Positions 29,595 to 40,733 of a DNA stretch of 64,000 nucleotides are shown in pieces. Origin of the DNA: Streptococcus mitis 17/34. Lineage in GTDB: Bacteria > Bacillota > Bacilli > Lactobacillales > Streptococcaceae. Below the pieces are notes generated by a model that was not told the DNA's origin, did not search any database, and saw only the letters and a program-made list of their open reading frames with translations. Position 1 is the first letter of the stretch, and the number at the start of each line of letters is the position of its first letter. Both the position numbers and the translations under genes were made by a program. The stretch spans positions 96,104-160,103 of the forward strand of contig ASZZ01000002.1 of the NCBI GenBank assembly GCA_000430305.1, read 5' to 3'.

Positions 29595-29692
29595 ATTGGC
29601 CTCCCTTCTTTTATATCAATATTATATAAAATTTTCCTAAAATCTACAAGATTTTACGAATAAACTAATGAAAGCTAAAAAAGGAGAAGAAA

Positions 29693-29908
29693 ATGGCAGA
29701 ATTTACATTTGAAATTGAAGAGCACTTGTTGACTCTTTCTGAAAACGAAAAAGGTTGGACCAAGGAAATCAACCGTGTGAGCTTTAATGGTGCTCCTGCA
29801 AAGTTTGATATTCGTGCTTGGAGCCCAGATCATACTAAAATGGGTAAAGGAATTACCCTCTCAAATGAAGAATTTCAAACCATGGTGGATGCCTTTAAAG
29901 GCAACTAA
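29693..29908 (+). CDS. ydbC: YdbC/PC4-like single-strand nucleic-acid-binding protein
   Basis: A 71-residue protein of the YdbC family, whose lactococcal member has a PC4-like fold and binds single-stranded DNA. The recognisable core is GWTKEINRVSFNGAPAKFDIRAWSPDHTKMGKGITL, ending EEFQTMVDAFKGN. AAAGGAG precedes ATG 29693. The TAA stop lies exactly where a BOX element begins, so the repeat supplies or overlaps the stop codon. It is a single-gene unit as far as can be seen. Confidence 0.88.
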   Translation: MAEFTFEIEEHLLTLSENEKGWTKEINRVSFNGAPAKFDIRAWSPDHTKMGKGITLSNEEFQTMVDAFKGN

Positions 29909-30013
29909 TACTCAATGAAAATCAAAGAGCAAACTAGGAAGCTAGCCGTAGGCAGTACTTGAGTACGGCAAGGCGAAGCTGACGTGGTTTGAATTTGATT
30001 TTCGAAGAGTATA
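29907..30013 (-). repeat. BOX element, short variant with boxA1-like core
   Basis: It has the same termini as the other two BOX copies. The interior carries AGTACGGCAAGGCGAAGCTGACG, close to the known BOX-A1R primer sequence, and lacks the GTTTTGAGGTTG module. The element starts within the ydbC stop codon. Near the end GAAGAGATTTTCG is altered to GAATTTGATTTTCG. Confidence 0.88.
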
Positions 30014-30031
30014 AGTTTTCAAAATGAAAGA

Positions 30032-30068
30032 AAAGGATACTGAGTTATGACAATTCGATATCCTTTTT
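30032..30068 (-). terminator. Terminator for bioY
   Basis: AAAGGATA and TATCCTTT form the stem around a long loop. On the minus strand it follows the bioY stop and is flanked by A/T runs on both sides. Confidence 0.65.
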
Positions 30069-30604
30069 TAGTTAGTAAAGTAAGCCTGATTTTTAAGGTG
30101 TTGAAGTAGTGAACGGCTAATAAAACTAATAGCAATAATTTTACAAAGATCTGGAATGATAAAGGGAAGAACCCCCACCACAAGAGCTTTTTCAAATGCT
30201 ATTCCAGCTAGGAAATGCAAGCTAAGAATCCCTCCAACAAAGACAAGGGCATCACCCAAGAGGTTTGCAAGAAAAATTCTGACAAAACCACTATCGCTGT
30301 TAGTTAGAGAAGAAGTAAGTCCAGAGTAAACAAGATAAAAACAAAGATAACCTGCAGTAGGACCAATCAAAGCATGAAATCCAGCTCCACCTCCTGCAAA
30401 GACAGGAAGACCGATGGCACCTAGAAGAAGATAGAGTCCAACAGAAAGTACAGCCTCTCTCGGTCTAAATACAGTAGCAATCAAGCCGATTGCAAAGTTT
30501 TGCAGAGTGAAGGGAACAGGTCCAATTGGAAGACTGATTTGTGCCAACACAGCAACGAGAGCAGCCCCAATAGCAGGGATAGCATAAACGTGAGCTTTTT
30601 TCAA
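30068..30604 (-). CDS. bioY: Biotin transporter substrate-binding subunit BioY
   Basis: This is the S component of an ECF-type biotin importer, 178 residues with six hydrophobic helices. GPVPFTLQNFAIGLIA, YLLLGAIGLPVFAGGGAGFHALIGPTAGYL and PDLCKIIAISF are family motifs. The shared ECF energising module is not in the window. A promoter with an inverted repeat lies immediately upstream, suggesting biotin-dependent repression (inference). ATG 30604 follows a GAGGTTAACT region. No biotin synthesis genes are nearby, consistent with a biotin-requiring streptococcus. Confidence 0.93.
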   Translation of the reverse strand: MKKAHVYAIPAIGAALVAVLAQISLPIGPVPFTLQNFAIGLIATVFRPREAVLSVGLYLLLGAIGLPVFAGGGAGFHALIGPTAGYLCFYLVYSGLTSSLTNSDSGFVRIFLANLLGDALVFVGGILSLHFLAGIAFEKALVVGVLPFIIPDLCKIIAISFISRSLLQHLKNQAYFTN

Positions 30605-30665
30605 AATAGTTAACCTCTTTTCTAATGTATAGTAACTATTGTACTTAATTTAATATTATTGTCAA
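30605..30665 (-). promoter_or_regulatory. bioY promoter and inverted-repeat operator
   Basis: On the minus strand TTGACA (30660-30665) and TACAAT (30638-30643) are 16 bases apart. AATAGTTA (30605-30612) and TAACTATT (30633-30640) form an inverted repeat overlapping the -10 box and the start region. TAGTTAAC at 30607-30614 differs by one base from the TTGTTAAC half-site of Bacillus BirA operators. A biotin repressor site is therefore suspected. Confidence 0.5.
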
Positions 30666-30759
30666 CCTATTTTTATAACAAAGGTAACAAAAACTGTAAC
30701 GGCCGATTTTGCTTACTGGTTAAGTTGGATAATTTTTTGTAGATTTGTAAGATATTAAA

Positions 30760-30795
30760 AAGAAGCAGACACATTTGTATCAGCTTCTTTTATTT
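30760..30795 (-). terminator. Terminator after gor
   Basis: AAGAAGC and GCTTCTT form a stem around a 16-base loop. A/T runs lie on both sides, downstream of the gor stop on the minus strand. Confidence 0.65.
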
Positions 30796-30798
30796 CGA

Positions 30799-32144
30799 TT
30801 AACGCATGGTTACAAATTCTTCGGATGCAGTTGGGTGAATCGCTACGGTTGCATCAAAGTCTGCCTTGGTTGCTCCCATTTTGATAGCAACAGCAAATCC
30901 TTGAATCATTTCATCAACACCGTAGCCAATTCCATGAAGTCCGACAACTTTTTCTTCTGAACCAGCTGTGATCAATTTGAAACGTGTTTCTTGACGGTTG
31001 CCAGTGCAAGCAGAGTACATAGAAGTAAAGCTTGATTTGTAAACCTTGATTTGGTCTTGGCCGTATTCTTTAATAGCTTGCTCTTCTGTCAAACCAACAG
31101 TTCCGATAGCAGGGTGTGAAAAGACAACAGTTGGAATAGTTGAGTAGTCCATTTTTGCAGTTGTTTTTCCGTTAAAGAGACGTTCAGATAAAGTACGTCC
31201 AGCCTTGATAGCAACTGGAGTCAGTTCTTTTTCACCTGTTACATCACCTAGAGCGTAGATTCCTTCAACAACAGTATTTTGGTATTCATCCACTTGGATA
31301 AAGCCACGTTCGTTCAGAGTTACTCCAGCTTTTTCAAGTTGCAAGCCCTTAACGTTTGGACGGCGACCAGTAGCCAGATAACTTGGCTAGCTGTGTGACT
31401 AGTACCATCTTCGAAATGAATGGTAATGCCTTCAGCAGTTTTTTCTAACTTGACAGGGACTTTGTGAGTGTGAAGTGGTAAGTTTGTTCTTTCCATTTCC
31501 TTGACCAAACCTTCAACGATATAAGAATCAAAACCTCGTAAAGGACGATCACGGCGAACAAAGAGATCTGTCTTGACACCAAAAGTGTGGAGTACGCCAG
31601 CCAATTCAACGGCAATATAACCCGCGCCTAGAATAGCAACTGACTCTGGCAATTCTTCCCAAGCAAATACATCATCAGAAGAACCACCTAGCTCAGCACC
31701 AGGAATATTTGGAATACTTGGATGGGCACCAGTAGCAATCACGATATGTTTGGCACGAATCAGTTCACCATTTACGCTGACAGTATGAGAATCTACAAAT
31801 TCCGCATGACCTTCAATCAAGTCTACACCGTTGCGTTTAAAACTGCCATCATAAGAAGAACGAGCGCGATCAATGTAGGCTTCACGATTACGACGTAGGG
31901 TTGTAAAGTCAAAGTTAAGATCAGTAGTCTTAAAGCCGTAGTCTTCTCCAAATTGATGGAAAGTCTCAGCGATTTGCGCCCCGTACCACATGATTTTTTT
32001 AGGAACACAGCCGACATTGACACAGGTTCCACCTAATTTCTTTTCCTCAATAACGGCCGCTTTGGCTCCGTGTTCACCAGCACGGTTCATGGTAGCAATT
32101 CCTCCGCTACCTCCACCAATAGCAATGATATCGTATTCTCTCAT
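30799..32144 (-). pseudogene. gor: Glutathione-disulfide reductase, frame-disrupted
   Basis: This FAD/NADPH enzyme reduces oxidised glutathione. Corrected length is 448 residues. The N-terminal part (32144 down to about 31375) has GGGSGGIATMNRAG and the redox disulfide CVNVGCVPKK. After SQVIW the frame breaks; restoring one G near 31374 (TGGGCT rather than TGGCT) gives the expected [17 protein letters not shown]. The rest (30799-31375) carries [14 protein letters not shown] and the dimer-interface [11 protein letters not shown]. Streptococci often import glutathione and need this enzyme, so a sequencing deletion is likelier than true loss. AAAGGAG precedes ATG 32144 on the minus strand. Confidence 0.9.
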
Positions 32145-32263
32145 TGTAAACTCCTTTGTACTCTTTTAAATAGTAGAGTGTCATTTTTTGATAGTCATAT
32201 TCTATCTTTTTTTTGATGTGATTGCAAAAATCTGCTACGTTCAAAAAAAATTAAAGAAAAGGC

Positions 32264-32292
32264 TTGCAAAAAAGAAAAATAAAGTGTATTAT
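32264..32292 (+). promoter_or_regulatory. Promoter P1 of the MacAB-like operon
   Basis: TTGCAA (32264-32269) and TATTAT (32287-32292) are 17 bases apart. It lies about 145 bases before the adaptor gene and divergent from gor. Confidence 0.55.
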
Positions 32293-32372
32293 ATAACTAG
32301 TACAATGATTATAAAATGAATTCCGAACAATAATTGAGTCCTGAAATGTCATTATTTCGTTCTAAACTGTTA

Positions 32373-32401
32373 TTGTTTATATTTGGTAATTTTTGTATAA
32401 T
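32373..32401 (+). promoter_or_regulatory. Promoter P2 of the MacAB-like operon
   Basis: TTGTTT (32373-32378) and consensus TATAAT (32396-32401) are 17 bases apart. It is nearer the gene than P1. Confidence 0.6.
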
Positions 32402-32437
32402 ATTGTTAAGGACTTTAAATCAAAAAGGAGTTTCATT

Positions 32438-33640
32438 ATGAAAAAGAATAGTAAAGCTAAAAAGTGGCAATTGTATGCAGCAATCGGTGCTGCAAGTGTA
32501 GTTGTATTGGGTGCTGGAGGGATTTTACTCTTTAGACAACCATCTCAAACCGCTGTAAAAGATGAACCTACTCATCTTGTTGTTGCCAAGGAAGGAAGCG
32601 TGGCATCCTCTGTTTTATTGTCAGGGACAGTAACAGCAAAAAATGAACAATATGTTTATTTTGATGCTAGTAAGGGAGATTTAGATGAAATCCTTGTTTC
32701 TGTGGGTGATAAGGTCAGCGAAGGGCAGGCTTTAGTCAAGTACAGTAGTTCAGAAGCCCAGGCGGCCTATGATTCAGCGAGCCGAGCAGTCGCGAAGGCA
32801 GACCGTCATATCAACGAACTCAATCAAGCACGAAATGAAGCCGCTTCAGCTCCGGCTCCACAGTTACCAGCGCCAGCAGGAGGAGAAGGTGCAGCAGCCC
32901 AAACTCCAGCTCCAGTCTCAGGAAATTCAGTTTCATCTATTGATGCACAACTAGGTGATGCTCGTGATGCTCGTGCAGATGCAGCAGCGCAATTAAGCAA
33001 GGCTCAAAGTCAGTTGGATGCAATGACGGTTCTCAGCACTCTAGAAGGAACTGTGGTCGAAGTCAACCGTAATGTTTCTAAATCTCCAACTGGAGCTAGC
33101 CAGGTGGTAGTTCATGTCGTTAGCAATGAAAACTTGCAAGTTAAGGGTGAACTATCTGAATATAACCTTGCCAACTTATCTGTAGGTCAAGAAGTGACCT
33201 TTACTTCTAAAGTTTATCAAGATAAGAGCTGGACAGGTAAGCTTAGCTATATTTCTGACTACCCTAAAAACAATGGCGAAGCAGCAAGTGGAGCTGCAGC
33301 AGCAGGCGGTAACTCTGGTTCTAAATATCCATATACCATCGATGTTACAAGTGAAATCGGTGATTTGAAACAAGGATTCTCAGTAAGTGTTGAGGTTAAG
33401 AATAAGAGTAAAGCTATTCTAGTTCCTTTAACAAGTGTTGTGACTGAAAATGATAAGAACTATGTCTGGGTACTTGACGAGCAGAAAAAGGCCAAGAAAG
33501 TGGAAGTTGGTTTGGGAAATGCTGATGCAGACAACCAAGAAATCACTTCAGGTCTGACAAATGGGGTCAAGGTCATCAGTAACCCAACGTCTTCTCTAGA
33601 GGAAGGAAAAGAGGTGAAGGCTGATGAAGAAACTAATTAG
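32438..33640 (+). CDS. Efflux adaptor (membrane fusion protein, MacA-like)
   Basis: A 400-residue adaptor for a MacB-type ABC efflux system. ATG 32438 (MKKNSKAKKWQLYAAIG) follows AAAGGAG; the open frame upstream is not coding. An N-terminal signal anchor spans about residues 10-30. The lipoyl-like domain reads LLSGTVTAKNEQYVYFDASKGDL. The helical hairpin is interrupted by a Pro/Ala/Gly-rich stretch (about 145-180: APAPQLPAPAGGEGAAAQ). TVVEVNRNVSK, SVGQEVTF and a C-terminal beta domain follow. It overlaps the ATPase gene by 17 bases. In pneumococci the homologous set has been linked to antimicrobial-peptide resistance (from memory). Confidence 0.9.
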   Translation: MKKNSKAKKWQLYAAIGAASVVVLGAGGILLFRQPSQTAVKDEPTHLVVAKEGSVASSVLLSGTVTAKNEQYVYFDASKGDLDEILVSVGDKVSEGQALVKYSSSEAQAAYDSASRAVAKADRHINELNQARNEAASAPAPQLPAPAGGEGAAAQTPAPVSGNSVSSIDAQLGDARDARADAAAQLSKAQSQLDAMTVLSTLEGTVVEVNRNVSKSPTGASQVVVHVVSNENLQVKGELSEYNLANLSVGQEVTFTSKVYQDKSWTGKLSYISDYPKNNGEAASGAAAAGGNSGSKYPYTIDVTSEIGDLKQGFSVSVEVKNKSKAILVPLTSVVTENDKNYVWVLDEQKKAKKVEVGLGNADADNQEITSGLTNGVKVISNPTSSLEEGKEVKADEETN

Positions 33641-34324
33641 TTTAAAAAATATCTGCAGAAGTTACCGAAATGGTGACCAAGAGCTGCAGGTTCTCAAAAA
33701 TATTAACCTAGAAGTGAATGAGGGTGAGTTTGTTGCCATCATGGGACCATCGGGTTCTGGTAAGTCTACTCTCATGAATACGATTGGCATGTTGGATACA
33801 CCAAGCAGTGGAGAGTATTATCTTGAAGGCCAAGAAGTGGCTGGACTTGGTGAAAAACAACTAGCCAAGGTTCGTAACCAACAAATCGGATTTGTTTTTC
33901 AGCAGTTCTTTCTTCTATCTAACTCAATGCTCTGCAAAACGTAGAATTGCCCTTGATTTACGCAGGAGTTTCAGCTTCAAAACGTCGCAAGTTAGCCGAG
34001 GAATATTTAGATAAGGTTGAATTGACCGAACGTAGTCACCATTTGCCTTCGGAATTATCTGGAGGTCAAAAGCAACGTGTAGCTATCGCGCGTGCTTTGG
34101 TAAACAATCCTTCTATTATCCTAGCGGACGAACCGACAGGAGCCTTGGATACTAAAACAGGGAATCAAATTATGCAACTGTTGGTTGAACTAAATAAAGA
34201 AGGAAAAACCATTATCATGGTAACGCATGAGCCTGAAATCGCTGCTTATGCTAAACGCCAGATTGTCATTCGAGATGGAGTTATTTCATCTGATAGTGCT
34301 CAGTTAGAAAAGGAGGAAAACTAA
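33624..34324 (+). pseudogene. ABC efflux ATPase (MacB-type NBD), frame-disrupted
   Basis: This ATPase powers the MacA/permease efflux system. Corrected length is 233 residues. Walker A is GPSGSGKST and the Q-loop region is GFVFQQFFLL. The frame then breaks near 33922. Adding one base after TCTAA restores a Lys codon and [23 protein letters not shown]. The second part carries [15 protein letters not shown] and [11 protein letters not shown] with the H-loop [10 protein letters not shown]. It starts inside the adaptor gene and its stop is one base before the permease start. A sequencing deletion is the likely cause. Confidence 0.88.
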
Positions 34325-34325
34325 G

Positions 34326-35584
34326 ATGCAGAATCTGAAATTTGCCTTTTCATCTATCATGGCCCACAAGATGCGCTCTTTTCTCACTATGATTGGGATT
34401 ATCATTGGTGTTTCATCAGTTGTTGTGATTATGGCTCTGGGGGATTCCATGTCTCGTCAGGTCAATAAAAACATGACCAAGTCACAGAAGAATATCCATG
34501 TCTTTTTCTCGCCTATTAAAAGTAAAGACGGTTCTTTTACCCAAAAACAATCAGCTTTGACAGTTTCTGGGAAAGAAGAGGAAGTTCCTGTTGAACCACC
34601 AAAACCGCAAGAAGCTTGGGTCAAGGAGGCAGCAAAACTTAAGGGTGTGGACAGTTACTATGTAACCAACTCGACCAATACCACCCTGTCTTATAAAGAT
34701 AAAAAGGTAGAGCGAGCTAGCTTGACAGGTGGAAATATTACTTATATGAAGGCGGTTGAAAATGAAATTGTTGCAGGCCGAAGTCTTATAGCTCAGGATT
34801 ATAAAGATGTGGCTAGTGTCATTTTACTAGACCAAGAACTTGCTAATAGTCTGTTTGGATCTGCTCAAGAAGCTGTTAACCAGGTTATAGATGTTGGTGG
34901 TTTTAGCTATCGTGTCATTGGTGTCTATACCAGCGATGAGGCCAAGACTGCTAAGACTTTTGGTATTGGTGGACTTCCAATTACGACTAATATTTCTCTT
35001 GCCAATAACTTCAATATGGATGAAATTTCTGATATTGTCTTCCGTGTCAATGATACCAGTTTGACACCAACAGTGGGACCAGAATTAGCTAGAAAATTGA
35101 CCGAGATTGCTGGTCTTCAGCAAGGGGAGTATCAGGTGTCAGATGCGACTGCAGCTTTCCAAGAAGTACAACAAATGTTCGGTTTTATAACTACGATTAT
35201 TAGTGCCATTGCAGGAATTTCACTCTTTGTTGGAGGGACTGGTGTTATGAACATCATGCTGGTTTCGGTGACAGAGCGTACTCGTGAGATTGGTCTCCGT
35301 AAGGCTTTGGGTGCAACACGTGCTAATATTTTAATCCAGTTTTTGATTGAATCCATGATTTTGACCTTGCTAGGTGGAGTTATTGGTCTAACCATTGCGA
35401 CAGGCTTAACCGCTATAGCTGGTATACTATTACAAGGTTTGATTGCGGGTATAGAGGTGGGAGTATCAATCCCAGTTGCTCTATTTAGTCTTGCAGTTTC
35501 GGCTAGCGTTGGTATGATTTTTGGAGTCTTGCCAGCCAACAAGGCATCTAACTTGATCCAATCGAAGCCCTTCGTTATGAATAA
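34326..35584 (+). pseudogene. ABC efflux permease (FtsX/MacB fold), frame-shifted at the C-terminus
   Basis: This is the permease of the MacAB-like system. An N-terminal helix (about 18-40) is followed by a large extracellular domain (about 45-275) and three C-terminal helices. The uncorrected frame runs on to 35648 with an unrelated tail. Restoring one base near 35551 (after TCTAA) yields Lys-Leu-Asp-Pro then IEALRYE and a TAA stop at 35582-35584. This is the standard ending of MacB/FtsX permeases and gives 419 residues. Motifs GVMNIMLVSVTERTREIGLRKALGA and GVLPANKAS are typical. Because only the tail is altered, the break is easily missed. Confidence 0.88.
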
Positions 35585-35653
35585 GATTAACAAGATGGAC
35601 ACTCGTCTATCTTGTTTTTGTATGGATTTCCCTATCGAAAATCATTAAAAATG

Positions 35654-37703
<2,050 letters not shown>

Positions 37704-37712
37704 GATTTAAAA

Positions 37713-37745
37713 GGACCAGTTTAAGCTGGTTCTTTTCTTTTTTAG
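37713..37745 (+). terminator. Terminator after metG
   Basis: GGACCAG pairs with CTGGTTC around TTTAAG and is followed by TTTTCTTTTTT. Confidence 0.85.
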
Positions 37746-37804
37746 GTAGCAGTTGATAAAAGTGTCATTCTGCTTTATAATGAAGAAAAACGGAGGAAAT
37801 TGCC

Positions 37805-38731
37805 ATGAAATACATTCCATTTGGTCAAGATGACAAAGAATTATCAGAAATTGTTCTCGGAATGATGAGAATCAAAGATAAGTCTGTAAAAGAAGTTGAA
37901 GAGCTTGTAGAAACAGCACTTTCTGTTGGAATCAATGCTTTCGACTCGGCTGATATATATGGTCGTGGTCGTTGTGAAGAACTGTTAGGTCTTGTCCTAA
38001 AAAATCGTCCAGATTTAAGAGAAAAGATGTGGATTCAGTCAAAATGTGGTATTCGCATAGAAGAATTTACCTATTTTGATTTTTCAAAAGAGTATATATT
38101 ACAATCAGTTGATGGGATTTTAGAAAGATTGCAGGTTGATTATTTAGATAGCTTGCTTCTTCATCGACCAGATGCTTTGATGGAAGCTGACCAAGTGGCT
38201 CAAGCCTTTGAAATTCTACAAAAATCAGGAAAAGTTCGATACTTTGGTGTGTCCAACCAAAATCCCATGATGATGGAGTTGCTGAAGAAAGAAGTCAAAC
38301 AACCTCTATCTATTAATCAATTACAATTAAGTGCAGCTTTCACACCTAGTTTTGAAGCAGGATTTCATGTCAATATGGAAGGCAACAAGGCAGCTTTGCG
38401 TGATGGAAGCGTCTTTGAATACTGCAAATTAAATGACATGGTTATCCAGGCCTGGTCAGTCTTGCAGTTCGGATATTTTAAAGGGAATTTTGTTGGAAAT
38501 GAGAAATTTCAAGCTTTAAATCAAGTACTTGATCGTTTAGCTTTTAAATATGGAGTAACCCCTTCAACTATTGCCATTTCTTGGATATTGCGTTATCCAG
38601 CAAAAATGCAGGCAGTCGTAGGTACAACAAATCCTAAGCATTTGATAGAAGCTAGCCAAGCGACAAACTTTAACTTAACAAGAAAAGAATGGTATGAAAT
38701 TTACATCGCTGCAGGGAATGATTTACCTTAG
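37805..38731 (+). CDS. Aldo/keto reductase
   Basis: A 308-residue NADP(H)-dependent aldo/keto reductase of the YdhF-like group. AFDSADIYGRGRCEELLG contains the catalytic Asp and Tyr. Lys lies in IQSKCGIRIEEF and His in LDSLLLHRPDAL, completing the tetrad. VRYFGVSNQNP and VVGTTNPKHL are the cofactor-binding regions. GGAGGAAATTGCC precedes ATG 37805. Physiological substrate is unknown. It is transcribed alone between the metG terminator and a 280-base gap holding only a bidirectional terminator. Confidence 0.92.
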   Translation: MKYIPFGQDDKELSEIVLGMMRIKDKSVKEVEELVETALSVGINAFDSADIYGRGRCEELLGLVLKNRPDLREKMWIQSKCGIRIEEFTYFDFSKEYILQSVDGILERLQVDYLDSLLLHRPDALMEADQVAQAFEILQKSGKVRYFGVSNQNPMMMELLKKEVKQPLSINQLQLSAAFTPSFEAGFHVNMEGNKAALRDGSVFEYCKLNDMVIQAWSVLQFGYFKGNFVGNEKFQALNQVLDRLAFKYGVTPSTIAISWILRYPAKMQAVVGTTNPKHLIEASQATNFNLTRKEWYEIYIAAGNDLP

Positions 38732-38973
38732 GAAAAAATGCATTTAAAGAAATCACAGTCAAAAAAAATGTTTCAAAACGTTTTTTGTTATGTGGCTATT
38801 AGTCTGTCTTGATTCGTTAGGTACGGTTCATAAACGGATGATTATGATTTAACTATTCTGATTTATATACTGGTAGGGAAGTAGTATCTCATAATCGACG
38901 GTACGATAGTAGATATTATAAAATGTACTAGAGTCATTTTTGGATTTTGATTGAGTATAAAACATCATAGAGA

Positions 38974-39015
38974 ATAAAAAAATGAGGTTAGGATTTTTTG
39001 TCCTAACCTATTTTT
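38974..39015. terminator. Bidirectional terminator before hlyIII stop
   Basis: AGGTTAGGA and TCCTAACCT are perfect nine-base arms around TTTTTTG, with an A run before and a T run after. It overlaps the hlyIII stop region. The 240 bases before it (38732-38973) show no other feature I can support. Confidence 0.85.
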
Positions 39016-39661
39016 ACATATAATAAACAATGGCAATGTACTGGAGGGCAGATGCTGCTAGGATAAAGAGATGCCAAATCATGTGGAAATAAGGTTTTTT
39101 CTTGGCGTAAAATCCAGCCCCAACTGTATAACAGAGTCCGCCAGTTACCATGAGACTCCAAAAGATTGGAGTTGTTTGACTGATAATGGCAGGAATGATA
39201 GCTAGAACCAACCAGCCCATAATCAGGTAAAGAGCAAGGCTAAATTTCTCATTGACTTTTTTAGCAAAGATTTTATAGAGAATACCAAAGATGGTCGTTC
39301 CCCATTGGATGGCAATAATCAGATAGCCAAACCAGTTATTCATCAAAGTCAAGACGACGGGCGTGTAAGAGCCAGCAATGGCAACATAAATCATCGAATG
39401 GTCAATAATTCTCAAGACGTATTTGTGGGTCGAACCATAGGCCATAGAGTGGTAAATGGTGGATGAGAGGAACATGAGAAAAAGACTAATAACAAAAATG
39501 GAAATGCCGATAGATGATAAAAATCCGTGTGCCTCATAACTATAGGTGGATGAAATAGGCAGTAAGATGAGCATGATGACTGCACCCACAGCGTGGGTCA
39601 CGCTATTAGCAATCTCCTCTCCAAAACTGAGTTGTTTACTGAGTTTAAGACTAGTATTCAT
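39014..39661 (-). CDS. hlyIII: Hemolysin III family membrane protein
   Basis: A 215-residue seven-helix protein of the HlyIII/PAQR superfamily. EEIANSVTHAVGAVIM near the N-terminus, SSTIYHSMAYGSTHKY and HMIWHLFILAASALQY carry the conserved Ser/His/Asp-type metal-binding residues. Members may be metal-dependent lipid hydrolases; the hemolysin name comes from one Bacillus study and does not prove toxin function. Its start codon overlaps the stop of the upstream DUF1836 gene by one base on the minus strand. The two are therefore translated together. Confidence 0.92.
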   Translation of the reverse strand: MNTSLKLSKQLSFGEEIANSVTHAVGAVIMLILLPISSTYSYEAHGFLSSIGISIFVISLFLMFLSSTIYHSMAYGSTHKYVLRIIDHSMIYVAIAGSYTPVVLTLMNNWFGYLIIAIQWGTTIFGILYKIFAKKVNEKFSLALYLIMGWLVLAIIPAIISQTTPIFWSLMVTGGLCYTVGAGFYAKKKPYFHMIWHLFILAASALQYIAIVYYM

Positions 39662-40110
39662 TAGATTTCCTCCTCTTCAGTATGATGGATTAAGGCTAGA
39701 GTTTGATGATAGAGTTTAACGGTTTGGCAGCTACTTTGGATAATAGGGTTTGCTGGGTCAATCTCGTGGTTCATATAATCTACAAAGGCGTCGTAGAGTT
39801 GATCTGAACTGGCTTGACTTTGGAGATTATTCAGTGTCTGAGCGATTTCTTGAATCGAAAAGACAGATTTGAGGGTTGTGATAGCAATCAAACGGGCAAT
39901 TTGTTGGCGTTGGTATTTTTTCTTGTCTGGCTTTGTCAGATAACCATGTTTGACATAGTTGTTGACCATGGATGCTGTTAGGCCCTTGTCTTTATCTGGA
40001 GAGACAGGAGCGCAGACTTGATTGACATAAAGCAAAACCTGATCCAGATAGAGGTCAATGTTTGGAATGTCTTCCCATTTTGGGTAGGAAAAGTTAGAAT
40101 TCATTTCCAA
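39661..40110 (-). CDS. DUF1836 protein, predicted DNA-binding
   Basis: A 149-residue protein of the DUF1836 family. The region GLTASMVNNYVKHGYLTKPDKKKYQRQQIARLIAI (about 43-77) resembles a MerR-like winged helix-turn-helix, with an all-helical C-terminus. These proteins often lie next to hlyIII-type genes, and the one-base overlap here supports a functional link. Regulatory function is inferred, not shown. AAGGAG precedes ATG 40110 on the minus strand. Confidence 0.88.
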   Translation of the reverse strand: MEMNSNFSYPKWEDIPNIDLYLDQVLLYVNQVCAPVSPDKDKGLTASMVNNYVKHGYLTKPDKKKYQRQQIARLIAITTLKSVFSIQEIAQTLNNLQSQASSDQLYDAFVDYMNHEIDPANPIIQSSCQTVKLYHQTLALIHHTEEEEI

Positions 40111-40238
40111 CTCCTTTTTATCTAGTTTTAATAACTAGATTATAAAATAACTAAAACAAAAAGTCAAGTTTCAACTGCTTGTGAAAAGGCTTAAATTATG
40201 CTATGATGGGAGAAACTAGTCAGAAATGAGGAGAAAAG

Positions 40239-40733
40239 ATGGAGATTCGTTTAGCTTTTCCAAATGAAGTGGATGCCATCATGCAAGTGATGGAGGATGC
40301 TAAAAAATGTTTAGCAGATGCTGGTAGTGACCAGTGGCAAAATGGCTATCCAAATGCGGACATTATTATCGATGATATTATCTCAGGTCAAGCCTACGTA
40401 ACCTTGGAAGATGGAGAACTACTAGCCTATGCTGCTGTGACCAAGAGTCCAGAGGAAGCCTATGAAGCTATTTATGAGGGAAACTGGCAAGGAGGAGAGT
40501 CAGAGTACCTAGTCTTTCATCGTATTGCTGTGGCTGCAGATGTGCAGGGACAAGGAGTTGCTCAAACCTTCTTAGAGGGCTTGATTGAAGGTTTTGACTA
40601 TCTTGATTTTCGTTCAGATACGCATGATGAAAACAAGGCCATGCAACATGTTTTTGAAAAACTTGGTTTTAAACAAGTTGGTAAAGTTCCGGTTGATGGG
40701 GAACGTTTGGCCTATCAAAAATTAAAGAAATAA
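40239..40733 (+). CDS. GNAT-family N-acetyltransferase
   Basis: A 164-residue acetyltransferase. The acetyl-CoA loop is in HRIAVAADVQGQGVAQTFLEGL, and DFRSDTHDENKAMQHVFEKLGFKQVG is the conserved C-terminal region. It is not close to the GNAT gene at 13.2 kb. The stop overlaps the ogt start (TAATG), so the pair is translationally coupled. The substrate is unknown; the coupling to a DNA-repair gene may be organisational only. Confidence 0.88.
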   Translation: MEIRLAFPNEVDAIMQVMEDAKKCLADAGSDQWQNGYPNADIIIDDIISGQAYVTLEDGELLAYAAVTKSPEEAYEAIYEGNWQGGESEYLVFHRIAVAADVQGQGVAQTFLEGLIEGFDYLDFRSDTHDENKAMQHVFEKLGFKQVGKVPVDGERLAYQKLKK

